NCBI GenBank assembly: GCA_949152435.1
Contig: OX424576.1
Location: 137,520,195 to 137,584,194, forward strand
Length of the DNA: 64,000 nt
Source of the DNA: Gastracanthus pulcherrimus
Taxonomy: Eukaryota > Arthropoda > Insecta > Hymenoptera > Pteromalidae
Direction: 5' to 3'
Below, piece after piece: positions 41,844-52,456 of the stretch. Under the pieces are notes generated by a model. It made no database searches and was not told where the DNA came from. It saw only the letters and a program-made list of their open reading frames with translations. A program made the translations under genes and the position numbers. Each line of letters begins with the position of its first letter. Positions within the stretch are counted from its first letter, which is position 1.

Positions 41844-43415
41844 CCCTGGTAGAAACGTTCAGCAGTGGTTGGTCAGTCACTTCCCAGTTTGAAACGAACT
41901 GGCCAGTTCCTTCAGCAGTGACTGCCCAGTGAACATACGATTTTCGTCAGTTTTTTATCCATGTTACTGGCTAAGCACTGCTTAATACACCACAGTGTAT
42001 TTTATCAAATCTGAGAGTTAAAAAAACTAAGCATCACCAGTGTTTTATGTTATAAAATTTAATTTTAATCGAAAATTTACTTCTATTTACTCTTTAAAAG
42101 TCCAATCATTGATTACAGTGCAGTTTTAAAATGTGTGGATTGAAGATTGACAACCTAAACCTACACTTACAAAAATATGATGAACCGAGCCAGGACTCAC
42201 TGATATATGCTATTCTGACATACCTGTGACAAATATTACAAAGAACAGGTACAAAAACAGCTATCGATGAGCTCTGGAAGTAGTTTTCAAAGATATTTGC
42301 ATATGAGTATGAGATCTGGTCAGAGGCGATATCTTGAAGCCACATATCTGATTTTTGTTCAGATACTTTTAAAATTGTACAAAAACAGGCTACCGTAACA
42401 GTTCTTATTAAACTGTCTTGTTTCGCACTCTTACACTGAACCCTATAGCTTTGGCGCTAAAAAAATGTATATAGGTGTTGACACGAAAATCTCAGTTATA
42501 TCAGTTAAGATAGCAACAACTTCATTTATTTTTTAAACATCTAAAAACAAATTTTCATGCCAAATTTCAGCTCTGTACGTATAATAGATTTAAATGAGAG
42601 CTAAAACAAAAATTTTTAAAACAACTGTTCGAATACAAGTGATCAAAAAAAGTTTTGTTTTGGTACTCATTTAAAAACTATTGTACCTACAGAGCTGAAA
42701 TTTGTCATGTAAATATGTTTTCAGATGTTTAAACAATAAATTAAGTTGTTGTTATCTTAACTGATATAACTAAGATTTTCATATCAACACCTATATGAAT
42801 TTTTTTAGCGTCAAAGCTATAGGGTTCAGTGTAAGAGTGCGAAACAAGACAGTTTAATAAAAACTGTCATGGTAGCCTGTTTTTGCACAATTTCAAAAGC
42901 ATCTGAACAAAAATCATATGTGTGGCTTCAATACACTGCGAATAACACCATAATGTCAAGCAGTTCAGCTATCGCCTCTGACCAGATCTTATACTCATAT
43001 GCAAATATCTTTGAAAACTACTTCCAGAGCTCATCGCTGGCTGTTTTTTAAATATAAACATCACCTGTTCTTTGTAATATTTGTCACAGGTATGTCAGAA
43101 TAACATATATCAGTTAGTCCTATCATATTTTTGTAAGTGTAGGTTTAGGTTTCCAATCTTCAATCCACACATTTTTAAACTGCACTGTAATTAATGATTG
43201 GTCTGGTAAAGAGTAAATAGAAGTAAATTTTCGATTAAAATTAAACTGTATAACATAAAATACTGATGATTATTATTTTAACTTTCAGATTTCATGAAAT
43301 ACACAGTAGTGTATTAAGCAGTGCTTAGCCAGTGACTCTACTTTGAAACTGGGCAGTTGTCCCTGCCTAGTCACTAGCCAACCGACCAGTTTCACTCCTC
43401 TATTTTTTATCAGGG
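41844..43415. mobile_element. 1.57-kb complete palindrome with CCCTGGTAGAAA-type ends
   Basis: The whole element is an inverted repeat: the left half (41844 to about 42628) is the reverse complement of the right half at roughly 90% identity, with the centre near 42630. Left end CCCTGGTAGAAACGTTCAGC; the right end is the inverse with a few changes (tatcaggg). It is flanked by CG on both sides (41842-41843, 43416-43417). No coding. It is nested in the transposase gene and shares terminal sequence with 15459-18395 and 28470-29685. Confidence 0.85.
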
Positions 43416-43891
43416 CGCTTAGCTAAAATTTGAAGTCGATTGGACATCCGGGTCCTGAGATATCCTGCTGAAAAGTGATAAAAATCAGATTTTCATCCAA
43501 AATCATAAGAATACAAATACTGAGATAAATGACTTTTAAGTTAATACATAAAAATCTTCTCAATAGACTCAGTAATACTTATATCTATCTAGCATGTTTT
43601 GACTATATTGTTACACTAAAATGTGTTGACAACAAGGTATTTCTGGTGACCCGGGTATATAGAACATTATTGTGTAAACATATCTTGAAGCTAAAAATGA
43701 AATAGAAGTTATCGATAGCAATTGATAATTGATATATTTCAATGGTTATAATTTTTGCTGCTACTTACCATTATTAAATCCAGTACAGGCTATAAGCACA
43801 ACAAATCATATAGAAAACTAACCGAAAACAGCAAATAAAATTTTGATTTTTTATAACTTTTATTGTATAACATGACTATTTTCGTTTCACA
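43416..43891. other. Non-coding stretch before the main transposase exon
   Basis: Probably intron of the transposase gene; no exon recognised. Confidence 0.4.
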
Positions 43892-46295
43892 TTGTTCAAC
43901 GAAATATTAGACAAGCATTCACAATCTGGCGAATATCCCAAAACTTTATCTGATATGATGAACAGCAGTGACTTTCTAAAACCTGTATCGGTTCAAGTTA
44001 GCAAAAGTAAAGGAGAACTGCTTTTAATGATTTTAAAATATTCAATAGTAAATAGTTTATCTGTTACTGCAATGATAAATCTATTTAAATTAATAAATAA
44101 TATTTTTCAATTCCCGGTTTTACCCGATACTCAATATTTAACAGATAAGCTATTAAACCCAAAAGATAATGCAGAATTTCACGCTGTTTTATAACTGTTC
44201 AGCATATATATGGAAATTCGGTGAAATTGATTCTGTCAAAAATTGTCGAATTTGTCAAGTTGAAGTTGATTTAAAAAATACAAGCAACACAAGTTTTTTT
44301 GTTCTACTGGATCCATCATCTCAGATTAAAGATTTATTACACACATATCAGGATCATTACGATTATATAGTCAAAGAAAGAATTCATAAATCAGACCAGC
44401 TAGAAGACATTTATGACGGAGTAGAGTATCGAAAATTAGTTAAATCACTGTCAGGACATGATAAATATAATTACATCAGTACCATTTTCAACACAGATGG
44501 AGCAACTAAATTCAAATGTTCACAACACTCCATATGGCCTTTGTACGTAATGGTAAATGAATTGCCAAAACAAGAAAGGATGCGAAAATTAATCACATGT
44601 GGATTATGGTTTAATAAAAATAAGCCAGATATGAGTATTTTTTGGGGACTTTCGTTGATGTTATTAATCGTTTAACAAAACAAGGTATTTCATGTCATAT
44701 AAAAGGAGAAGAACGTATATTAAATTTATACATTGTTTCCCGTCGTTCTTCAAAATCACGAAAATACTATTGACAATATGCTAATAGCAAGTCCGAAACA
44801 TCCAGTCGAAAGCATCAAATATCAGTCTCCGTTAATCAATTTAGCAAATTTCAATATTATTTCAGGATTTGTTCCTGATTACATGCATTGTTGTTTGGAA
44901 GCTGTTGCAAAACAATTCACAGAATATCACCTGAGTTCTATGAACAATGATGATATTGCTGAAATAGATACAAAAATACAAAACTTTGCTGTTCCAATTC
45001 AAATTACACGATTGAGTCGACCAATAAGTTGCAGAAACGACTGGAAGGCCAGGGAATGGGAAAATTATGTCTTATATTATAGTGCACCAGTTTTATCAGA
45101 ACATTTAAGTAGAGATTATTATTATCATTGGCTACTTTTTGTAGAAAGTCTCTATATACTACTGCAGGATAATATTCATGTTACAGAATTAAACAAAGCT
45201 AATCTTATGTTGCATGAATTTGTTGCTAAATCTGAAAAATATTTTGGAAAAAAAGCGATGACCTTTAATACTTATCAGTTATTGCATATTGCTAAAATTG
45301 TCCAGGATTGGGAACCGTTATGGTGTCAATCTACATTCTCATTTGAATCAGCAAATCATGACTTATTGAAAGCTATTAAGTGTTCTAAAGGTGTTACTTC
45401 CCAAATAATTAGGTTTATTAATATTAATCACGCAGTAAATCTTATGCAAGAAAGCGTATATCCATATGCAGATGAATTAGTGAAGATATACTGTGAAGAT
45501 GTACTTTGTTGTAATGTCAAAAATTATTCTAAAATTAATAACACAACGTATTTTGGTACAAGCGATGACATAGATGATGCTCTACTTGCAAATTTGAATC
45601 TATCCAAAGATTCTGCTAAGATTTACTTTAAAATAGTTCAAAATGGCTGTTTATACGAGTCATGTATAAAAACCAAACAAAGGTCAAATAATTCCTTCGT
45701 CCAATTATGGAACGGTAAATATGCTCAATTGTACAGTTTTATCGTAGACAAAGAAACCACGCAAGAATTAACTATCTGTAATATACTAAAGACTAGAGAT
45801 TGTTTCAGTCAACATTGTAACTATTTAAAAGTAATAGAAAAAATTGAAGAAGAAAATTTAATTATAAATACGAGTGAAATAAAAAGTATTTGTGTAAATA
45901 TGAAAATTTTCGATAAAATCTATATATGTACATTACCAAACTTGTTGCATTATTAATAATGTAAATCTCGCAAAAAATTAATTTATATACTTTTAAGTTT
46001 TGTAATTTTAAAATAAAATATTTTGTTAAAACAGGTATGTTTCTTTTATTTGTAATAAAAAAAAAATATTAAAAAATATAATATTTCTTTAAAATGATCC
46101 CAACACTACTTTATAATAATATTCAACAGTTCATATAGTTATATAAAACAATAAAAAACGTTACATGAGAATCACATGAGACTCACTTGAGAATCATGCA
46201 ATACTCATACTAGAATGATGCGTGAATTTGGCACGATTTTCGCCTTAGAATCAAGCGAGTCTCCCTTGATTCTCACCCGAGTATTTTCAGTAGGG

Positions 46296-46654
46296 TAGAA
46301 CACTTGTAAAATCGTGTTGCGAATTCGCGCAGCTGGCGCTCAACACCTTGTAAATTGAATAACCCACAATTGTTTATACTTTTACTCTAAATTGCTGTGT
46401 GTGTAATTTATTTAAAGTCTCGAATAAAATTAATGTTAAAGCCTGCCTGTGCGGCGCAAAATTCTTGGCTAGTATAGCTAAAATTATTGTCATAAAGCAT
46501 TACATTACTTATTTTCAAATTTATTTTTTGTCTTTAAATTAAAAATCGTAAACACAAAAAGTTGTAAAGGATTATTTTATTTTTACACATTTTGTCATTA
46601 TTATTAACAAAACTTTATTACATTTTCTTTGGTTAAATTTGAATATATTTCAGA
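46296..46654. other. Continuation of the Gypsy leader / LTR-like sequence
   Basis: Sequence beyond the CACTA-like element. On the minus strand it reads as an AT-rich segment ending ttcaatttaca, then gttgagcgccagctg, reminiscent of an LTR end and primer-binding region of Gypsy elements. No matching LTR was found on the other side, so this is a weak call. Confidence 0.35.
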
Positions 46655-46769
46655 AAATGCCTTCAAAGTTCGAGAGTCACTTTGCAAGTATTTGTCTAAT
46701 AAGGGAGCTGTACTTTGGCAAGATAAAATGATTGACAGAGGTCGAATTGGGTTTATTGAAAATCAATAA
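46655..46769 (+). pseudogene. Exon-like fragment, unknown family
   Basis: After an acceptor-like ttcag at 46650-46654, an open stretch encodes ENAFKVRESLCKYLSNKG and ends at TAA near 46767-46769 after DRGRIGFIENQ. The composition looks coding, but I do not recognise the family. It could be the last exon of a gene broken up by insertions. Confidence 0.35.
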
Positions 46770-47018
46770 TTCTTAAATACTACGTGTAAAAGTAAGTAAT
46801 TTATTACCAAATTTATTTTATATTTATATTAGAAAATTATTTTGTCTAATTTAAAAACTAATTGTATATTAAATCTTAGTGTCTTTAATATTACTTGTAG
46901 ATTATCAAAACTATTTGTGTTAATATATAATTTGCTATTACTAATTTAATCTGAATGTTTGTGAAGATTATTTTATAAGAATAAACTTTTGTTTTACGGA
47001 ATCCAATATGATGTGATA

Positions 47019-47450
47019 TGAACCAGCAACAAAAAGAGAATGAGTATAATCGAGTAAAATACATTAGACAACATTACAAAGAAGGAGTGCCAGAAAAAAT
47101 ATTATTTTCAGTATAAATTAGAGGCTGTAAATAATAAATGAATAACCAATCAAAATATTAAGATGACATTTATTATTCAATTACAAAATTGTTATTTTAT
47201 AATTTATAAAAAAATATGAAAAAAATAATAACGTCTTATTATCATGTCTATTAAAATTTGAGTGAAGTCTCAATATTTGACAAATATAATGCAAATAGCA
47301 TCTACTAAATTTTATTTTTCAGATGAAGAAGTAAATAATAATATGAAGATATTGAACAGAAGCTATAAAAAGGAAAATTCAATTTTTAAGGCAATCATAA
47401 TTCAAGCTTCAATTTACTTTAATTTACAGAAAAAAACATGTAAATCATAA
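47019..47450 (+). pseudogene. Two exon-like fragments, unknown family
   Basis: An ATG at 47019 opens MNQQQKENEYNRVKYIRQHY, which runs to a possible donor TCA|GTATAA near 47098. A later acceptor ttttttcag (about 47322) precedes DEEVNNNMKILNRSYKKENS, which ends with TAA at 47448-47450. Both are short and AT-rich. They may belong to the same lost gene as 46655-46769. Low certainty. Confidence 0.25.
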
Positions 47451-47742
47451 GATTCTCATTTTTCATATTTATAAAAAAATAATTAATAAGATATTATTTG
47501 TAATTGTAAATTAAACATTATATTGATTACTCATTACAATCCCCCATCCTTTCTTTAAAAAATAATGTCCCCCCAATCTAAGGTGTGAGAACCGTGCTGA
47601 GGGATGCATAGCACAGGGGGAGCTGTGTCGCAAACGGTTCCTTCGGGACACCATGCTGAAATCCCGTCGTATACAAAGCCTTACCCGGCAGTGCGGTTCC
47701 TGTCGGCGGACCAAATACTTCCGCACTACTCGGGGGATTAAC

Positions 47743-48707
47743 ATGGAGGATTTATTAAATAAAAAAACAACAGACGAGACGGCGGCAGATCGGGGTCAAG
47801 AACCGATCGCCGACAACTCGGAGAAAGACTTCCAGGGACCTCCGGCAACGGACGAGCTTCAATCGACATCTGAGTGGGACAAAGGAGGAAACTCCTGAAG
47901 CAACAGGCGATAGAGGAGGGCCGACCCGTGCCCCTTTTCGGAGCAAACAGGCGGCAGAGGAAGAGGGAAGAGAGGAGGGCCAACGCACTCGCTCAACCTT
48001 CAACTCCTGTCACTGGGGCCACTGGGGATAAGAGGATGGCATCTTCTAGCCTGGAGGCGCCGGAGCAGGCTTCGAGACTGCTTAAGCGCCTTAAGGAGAG
48101 TGAGAGTTTCGCGGCGGCGGCATCAAACCTGCCGAGGGTCATCCTCACTGGCGGGGATTATCTCGGAAAGGAGATGCCTGCTGACGTGATAGGAAAATTC
48201 AAGGAGGCGGTGGTGAACCAAGTCCTGAAGATGGAAGAGGGGGACTTTGTACCCCGATTCAAAGAAACTTTTCGAAGGAAGGGCACCCTTGTCTTCGTTT
48301 GCGAAGACAAGGAAACAACGACCTGGATAGAAGGAGAAGCAAAGAAACTGGACCTAGGGGACTCGAATCTGAAGGCCAGAGTGGTAAGTGCAGAGGAGCT
48401 GAAAATCACCAAGGTGATGACTCGGCTCCCCGAGGGGGTTAAAACTGCACCGGATTTCCTGAAGCTGGTCCGGCGACAAAATGGGGGAGTGGACACGTCC
48501 AGGTGGGCGGCATTAAATCAGACGCCGGAAGGCTATCTGATTCTGGGCCTAGACGAACCATCGGCCGCTACACTGAAGAGTCGGAATTACAGACTCAAGT
48601 CGGGTGTCGGTTTGGTGACTTTCAAGACACTGAATCGCGAGAATACGGCCATGGGGAAAGTAACGTCGGCTCAAGAGGAAACGCAGCCTCAGGTGGCACC
48701 GAAATAA
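47743..48707 (+). pseudogene. LINE ORF1 protein (DUF4780-like)
   Basis: An ATG at 47743 starts MEDLLNKKTTDETAADRGQE. A frameshift near 47870 moves into the frame ending at TAA 48705-48707. The long second part has a basic stretch (RRQRKREERR), then a conserved-looking region LPRVILTGGDYLGKEMPADV through RWAALNQTPEGYLILGLDEP, similar to the DUF4780 nucleic-acid-binding domain found beside LINE ORF2 in insects. The start at 47874 is GTG and not credible alone. ORF1 should coat the element RNA. Confidence 0.75.
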
Positions 48708-48735
48708 AACGGCTACCACCAAGATACGCTTCTCT

Positions 48736-50607
48736 CAGATTAATTTGTACCATAGCAATAGCGCCTCTGCAGGTTTAGCAAGGAGCATGGCTAAGGTGCA
48801 TACAAAGACAGCCCTAATAACATTAATACAGGAACCTTGGGTATAGAAAGGACGCGTTAGAGGGCTGAATTCAAGCGGAGATCTGTTTGTAGGAACTAAT
48901 GATGGAAATGCACGCGCGTGCATTAAGGGTATTAACGCTTTTTTGTTACAGGAACTAAGCTCCAGGGACTGTACAACCGTCAGAGTGGATATCAAGGATG
49001 AGGAAGGCCGAGGGAGAACAATCGTGATCACTTCAGCATATCTTCCTCATGACGAGGAAATACCAACAATGGGTATGAAGAAAGTAATAGAATACTGCAG
49101 AGATAAAAAACTCGACCTGATTATCGGCGGCGACGCCAATGCTCATTATGAAGTATGGGGCAGTACAGATATCAACGAGAGGGGCGAAACTCTGCTGGAA
49201 TATATTACTAGTACACAAATGGACATAATGAATCAGGGTGATGAGCCGACTTTTGTTACCAGTAACAGAAGAGAGGTTCTAGACCTTATTCTGGCCAGCA
49301 TGGACATTAGAAACCATATACATGGATGGAGAGTGGAAGATGAACCATGTATGTCAGATCATAGAACCATCTCCTTTTGGATGAAAATTCAGAAAATATG
49401 GAGTGAGCCCAAGAGAAATCCCAAGAACACGGGCTGGGAAAATTATAAGGAAGAACTAAACGAACGTTTAATACATCTTAAAGGAACATATGGAACGGAA
49501 TATGGGCTGGAATGGACACTAGAACAGGTTCAGACAGCCATTACCAGAGCATATGAGAACAACTGCCCGTTAAAACCGAAAGGACAACTAAACGGTGCCC
49601 CCTGGTGGAACAAACACATAGAGGCGTTGAGAAAGAAGACCCGAAAAGCCTTTAATAGAGCAAAGAAAACTAAGAACCCAGAAGGGTGGAAAGCGTACAA
49701 GGACACGCTAAATGACTTCAAAAGGGAACTAGACAAAGCCAAAAGAGAGAAATGGAAGAATTTCTGTTCAAATACAGAAGGTCTAACAGAAACGGCTAAA
49801 CTAGCCAGACTTCTAACCAAGGATAATAGTATCCGCTTACAAAGCCTTAAAGACAGGTCAGGATACTACACAGAAACAGAAGAGGAAACAATGGAACTAC
49901 TTATGAGAGCAAACTTCCCGGACTTCACCAAAAATGAGAACGGGGAGGGACATATACGTATACCTGGGAGAACCAGGGCACGAGGAAATTCGGACTGGGC
50001 GCTGGCGGCACAGATCGTAACACCAGAAAAAGTTAAATGGGCGATAAACATCTTCGAACAGTATAAAACACTGGGACCGGACGGTATTTTCCTGGACCAT
50101 GTACAGGCGGTCATATTGAGGGAAATTTTCGGGGTGCGAAGAAGTACCCCCACATCCGCCGTCAGGATGTTGCTGGACATGGAGGGCCTTGACTTAAATA
50201 TTAAGGAGGTGGCTGCCAGGTCGGCATACAGACTCATGTGTGGCGGATGGTGGTCAGAGAAAGGAAACGGACATACCACAATCCGGAGGAAAATGCTAGG
50301 TGAACCAATCTTTGGAAAGCCCCATGATAGAATTAATAAAATCTTCCAATTCGGGCAACGTTACAAAACGAAAATACCGAATAGAGAGGAATGGAACAAC
50401 CAAAACATTGGACATGGAGACATCTGGTTCACAGATGGATCTAAAACGGACAATGGTACGGGAATTGGAATCTGCGATCCCAAGCGACGGAAGGACGCAG
50501 CCCACAGCCTGGGAAGACACAACACGGTACTACAGGCGGAACTAACCGCCATAGAGATCTGTGCGAGGAACTTAGTGCAAAAAAGGGTCGAAAGCAGAGA
50601 CATCTAA
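48736..50607 (+). pseudogene. LINE ORF2: endonuclease, RT remnant, RNase H (core deleted)
   Basis: The frame begins QINLYHSNSASAGLARSM with an in-frame TAG at 48844-48846, then is open from 48847. Apurinic-type endonuclease blocks: SAYLPHD, LIIGGDANAHYEVWGS and the terminal SDHRTISFW. The RT begins (TLGPDGIF) and jumps at about 50105-50115 to the distal part (FGVRRSTPTSAVRMLLDMEG), removing the catalytic palm. RNase H follows with DIWFTDGSKTDNGTG and VLQAELTAIEIC. The frame ends at TAA 50605-50607, but the domain continues in another frame. A dead copy that keeps both ends. Confidence 0.88.
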
Positions 50608-51192
50608 ATCTGCACCAACAGCCAAGCAGCTTCCTAGCTCTTGGTAAACCTAGCACCACGTCAGCCTTGGTCAGGGACACGAAAAACATCCTAAACGAAC
50701 TGGCCAGAGTAAACAAGATCTGCATCACTTGGATTCCTGGACACTCGGGAGAAAGGGAGGTAGGAATACCATATCAGGAAGGCTGTAACGCGATTAGGAA
50801 AAAATTAGTAAAAGAAAGATGGAGTCTATGGAAAAACTCCACAGGATATAGATGGTCCAAAGAACTACTGGGGGAACATATCACCGAGTGGGGAAAAGGA
50901 ATCATCAGCTTGGATAAACGCAGGGCACGCATCGTACTGGGTATATTAACTGGACAGTGTGACCTACGGTGCTACTTATACAAAACACAGGGAACAAGCA
51001 ACCTGTGAAGATGGTGCAACGAAGAAGAGGAGACCCCCAGCCACTTCCTCTGCAAATGTCCCAATCTAACCGGACATTGACAGAGATGGCTTGGGAACGG
51101 AATCTTAGATCCCGAGACTTTCAAGGACGTAAACACGAGCAAACTGCTTGCTTACTGCAAAGCTGTAGGTTTCGATGGTTTCAATGGTGAAA
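50608..51192 (+). pseudogene. LINE ORF2 C-terminus: end of RNase H and zinc knuckle
   Basis: In a shifted frame the sequence continues with CTNSQAAS, ITWIPGHSGEREV (last RNase H block) and then WSKELLGEHITEWGKG and RRARIVLGILTGQCDL, the typical tail of this LINE group. A further frame shift near 51000 gives a CRWCNEEEETPSHFLCKCP-type knuckle. Stops and shifts confirm decay. Confidence 0.75.
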
Positions 51193-51246
51193 ACTAAGTG
51201 TCTCTGAGGTATTAAACACCCCGACACCTTCTAATAAAAAAAAAAA

Positions 51247-51729
51247 CACGACATCACGCACTACATCTGGCTTTTTCGAAGGCATGATGTCAAATGGTGT
51301 ATTCAAAATTTTGCTTTCTGTCTATCTCGATCTATATACCGTAACCGACTTTGTTAGAACCTACTTTTAAAAGAATCGTTTCATAATTTCATTACAGTAG
51401 TTTAACTTTAATTATATATTTAAAAAGGGTTGGTAAAATTTAAGAGAGTTTAAAACACGTTTGATAAGAAAACTGTTTTGAAAATCTGTATATACAATTT
51501 AAAAATACAATTTACTACTTATTATATTAGATGAAAAACAAATTTACTGTACACTTGACGGACATATATTCACGGCGTATTTGACGCCACTTGACTCGGT
51601 ATTTGACAATACCTACATTATTGAACTTATTTTGATTTACGTAGTCCTTAATAAAATTTATTATAAAGAAAATAATAGTTCATACCTGTTCATAATATTT
51701 TGTGTTAATTCATTTTCTTATTGATTTTA
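51247..51729. other. Non-coding stretch after the LINE
   Basis: AT-rich, no gene. It may hold the promoter of the MADF-like gene that follows. Confidence 0.45.
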
Positions 51730-52456
51730 ATGGACGAAAAAGACGAAAAGCTGTTGATATTAATACAAGGTTTTCCTTGGCTGTACAATAAGGAACACGA
51801 TGATTTCAAGAGAAGTAATGTCGAAGGAATAAATAGTTGGACAACAATTTCAGAAGCTTTACAATTAAGTGGTATAACAATTAGTATTTTAGCTACTATT
51901 AAATTAAGTATATATTATAAAAAATATTTTTATATATTTTATAAATGCAGATTGTAAGAAGATTTTCAGAGAATATTATAAAAAATATTTCAATCTTAAA
52001 TCAAACCTAAAGGGTTATAGTGGAAGTTATAGTGGGATCAATTTATTTATCCTCGGAAGATAAACAATTATTGAGAGTTTTTAAATTTTTAGACTCAATT
52101 CCAAAACATAGAGAGTAAATTTCATTTATTTATAATTATATTGTGTTCAATAATTACAATTATTTTATAATAATTTTACATGCTTTTAACCTTATAGACT
52201 GATTGGAGATAATACAAATATACAACCAGAAACAAGCACGCTATGTCAAAGTAATGTATCTAAGAAATATCTTCATTGCGAGGAACTTATAATAATTAGT
52301 GATGAAGAGATGGAAGCAGCAGAGGTCGAAGAAAAAGAATAGGACGTCAATGATTTATTTTGTAAAAATTTAGCATTGGATTTAAAAGAATTATCTCCTG
52401 TAACTGCAACTGGTTTGCGAGCACAAATTATGGACTTATTGTATAAAGCAAAATAA
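51730..52456 (+). pseudogene. MADF/BESS-like DNA-binding protein gene, three exons, damaged
   Basis: Exon 1 51730-51871 (MDEKDEKLLILIQGFPWLYN, donor AGTG|GTATAA). Exon 2 51951-52114 after ataaatgcag. Exon 3 52198-52456 after ttatag. Joined, the first part gives a MADF (Myb/SANT-like) domain: a charged N-terminus, FPWLYNKEHDDFK, INSWTTISEAL, DCKKIFREYYKK. The last exon has an acidic stretch and a BESS-like end (FCKNLALDLKELSP). There is a frameshift in exon 2 near 52035 and an in-frame TAG at 52340-52342. MADF proteins are insect transcription regulators, but related proteins are also encoded by Harbinger-type transposons. No transposase is seen nearby, so origin is open. Confidence 0.65.

Larger units (their letters stand above)
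40548..45956 (+). pseudogene. CACTA/EnSpm-like transposase gene (split and frameshifted)
   Basis: Exon 1 (40548-40649, MDSYKRHLELGDEYISKRTA) ends at GAA|GTAAGT. Exon 2 (40718-40792, VDNSETLFGQLNDD) starts after ttattag and ends at GAG|GTTGGT. A nested 1.57-kb palindromic element (41844-43415) follows. The main body is in three frames: 43892-44194, 44169-44675 and 44733-45956, with frameshifts near 44185 and 44645. Diagnostic segments are IFNTDGATKFKCSQHSIWPL, LITCGLWFNKNKPDMSIF and FVPDYMHCCLEAVAKQF, as in animal CACTA-like transposases. The usual Cys-rich segment before SPLINL seems deleted near 44730. The TTG-initiated 'starts' at 43892 and 44733 are not real starts. Confidence 0.8.
35574..46295. 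mobile_element. 10.7-kb CACTA/EnSpm-like DNA transposon
   Basis: Terminal inverted repeats of about 130 bases at roughly 90% identity start CCCTACTGAAAATACTCGGG at 35574 and end with the inverse at 46295. They are flanked by TAG (35571-35573 and 46296-46298), a 3-bp duplication as usual for CACTA elements. Subterminal 22-bp repeats lie next to the left TIR. It has a transposase gene on plus (40548-45956) and an accessory gene on minus (36125-38600), with a nested mariner and a nested palindromic element. It is inserted in the leader of the Gypsy element. The ends start CCCTA rather than CACTA, so the superfamily call rests on the transposase and TSD. Confidence 0.85.
30846..46480 (-). mobile_element. 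Decayed Gypsy-type LTR retrotransposon, split by two insertions
   Basis: Minus-strand order from right to left: leader, partial gag zinc knuckles, protease, RT, RNase H, integrase finger, integrase core and its C-terminal part. The integrase is interrupted by a CR1-like LINE (31016-32216) and the leader by the CACTA-like element (35574-46295). LTRs were not matched; on minus, the sequence at 46296-46480 resembles the end of an LTR followed by a leader, but this is weak. Several stops, a frameshift and mutated RT catalytic residues show long inactivity. Confidence 0.85.
47570..51246 (+). mobile_element. LOA/Jockey-group LINE with RNase H, internally deleted
   Basis: Order: 5' region, ORF1, AP endonuclease, truncated RT, RNase H, zinc knuckle, poly(A) at 51236-51246 preceded by AATAAA-like ctaataaa. 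GC content is clearly higher than the flanks. Both ends appear present, but the RT palm is deleted. Its left border is only estimated, because no target duplication was recognised. Confidence 0.85.
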
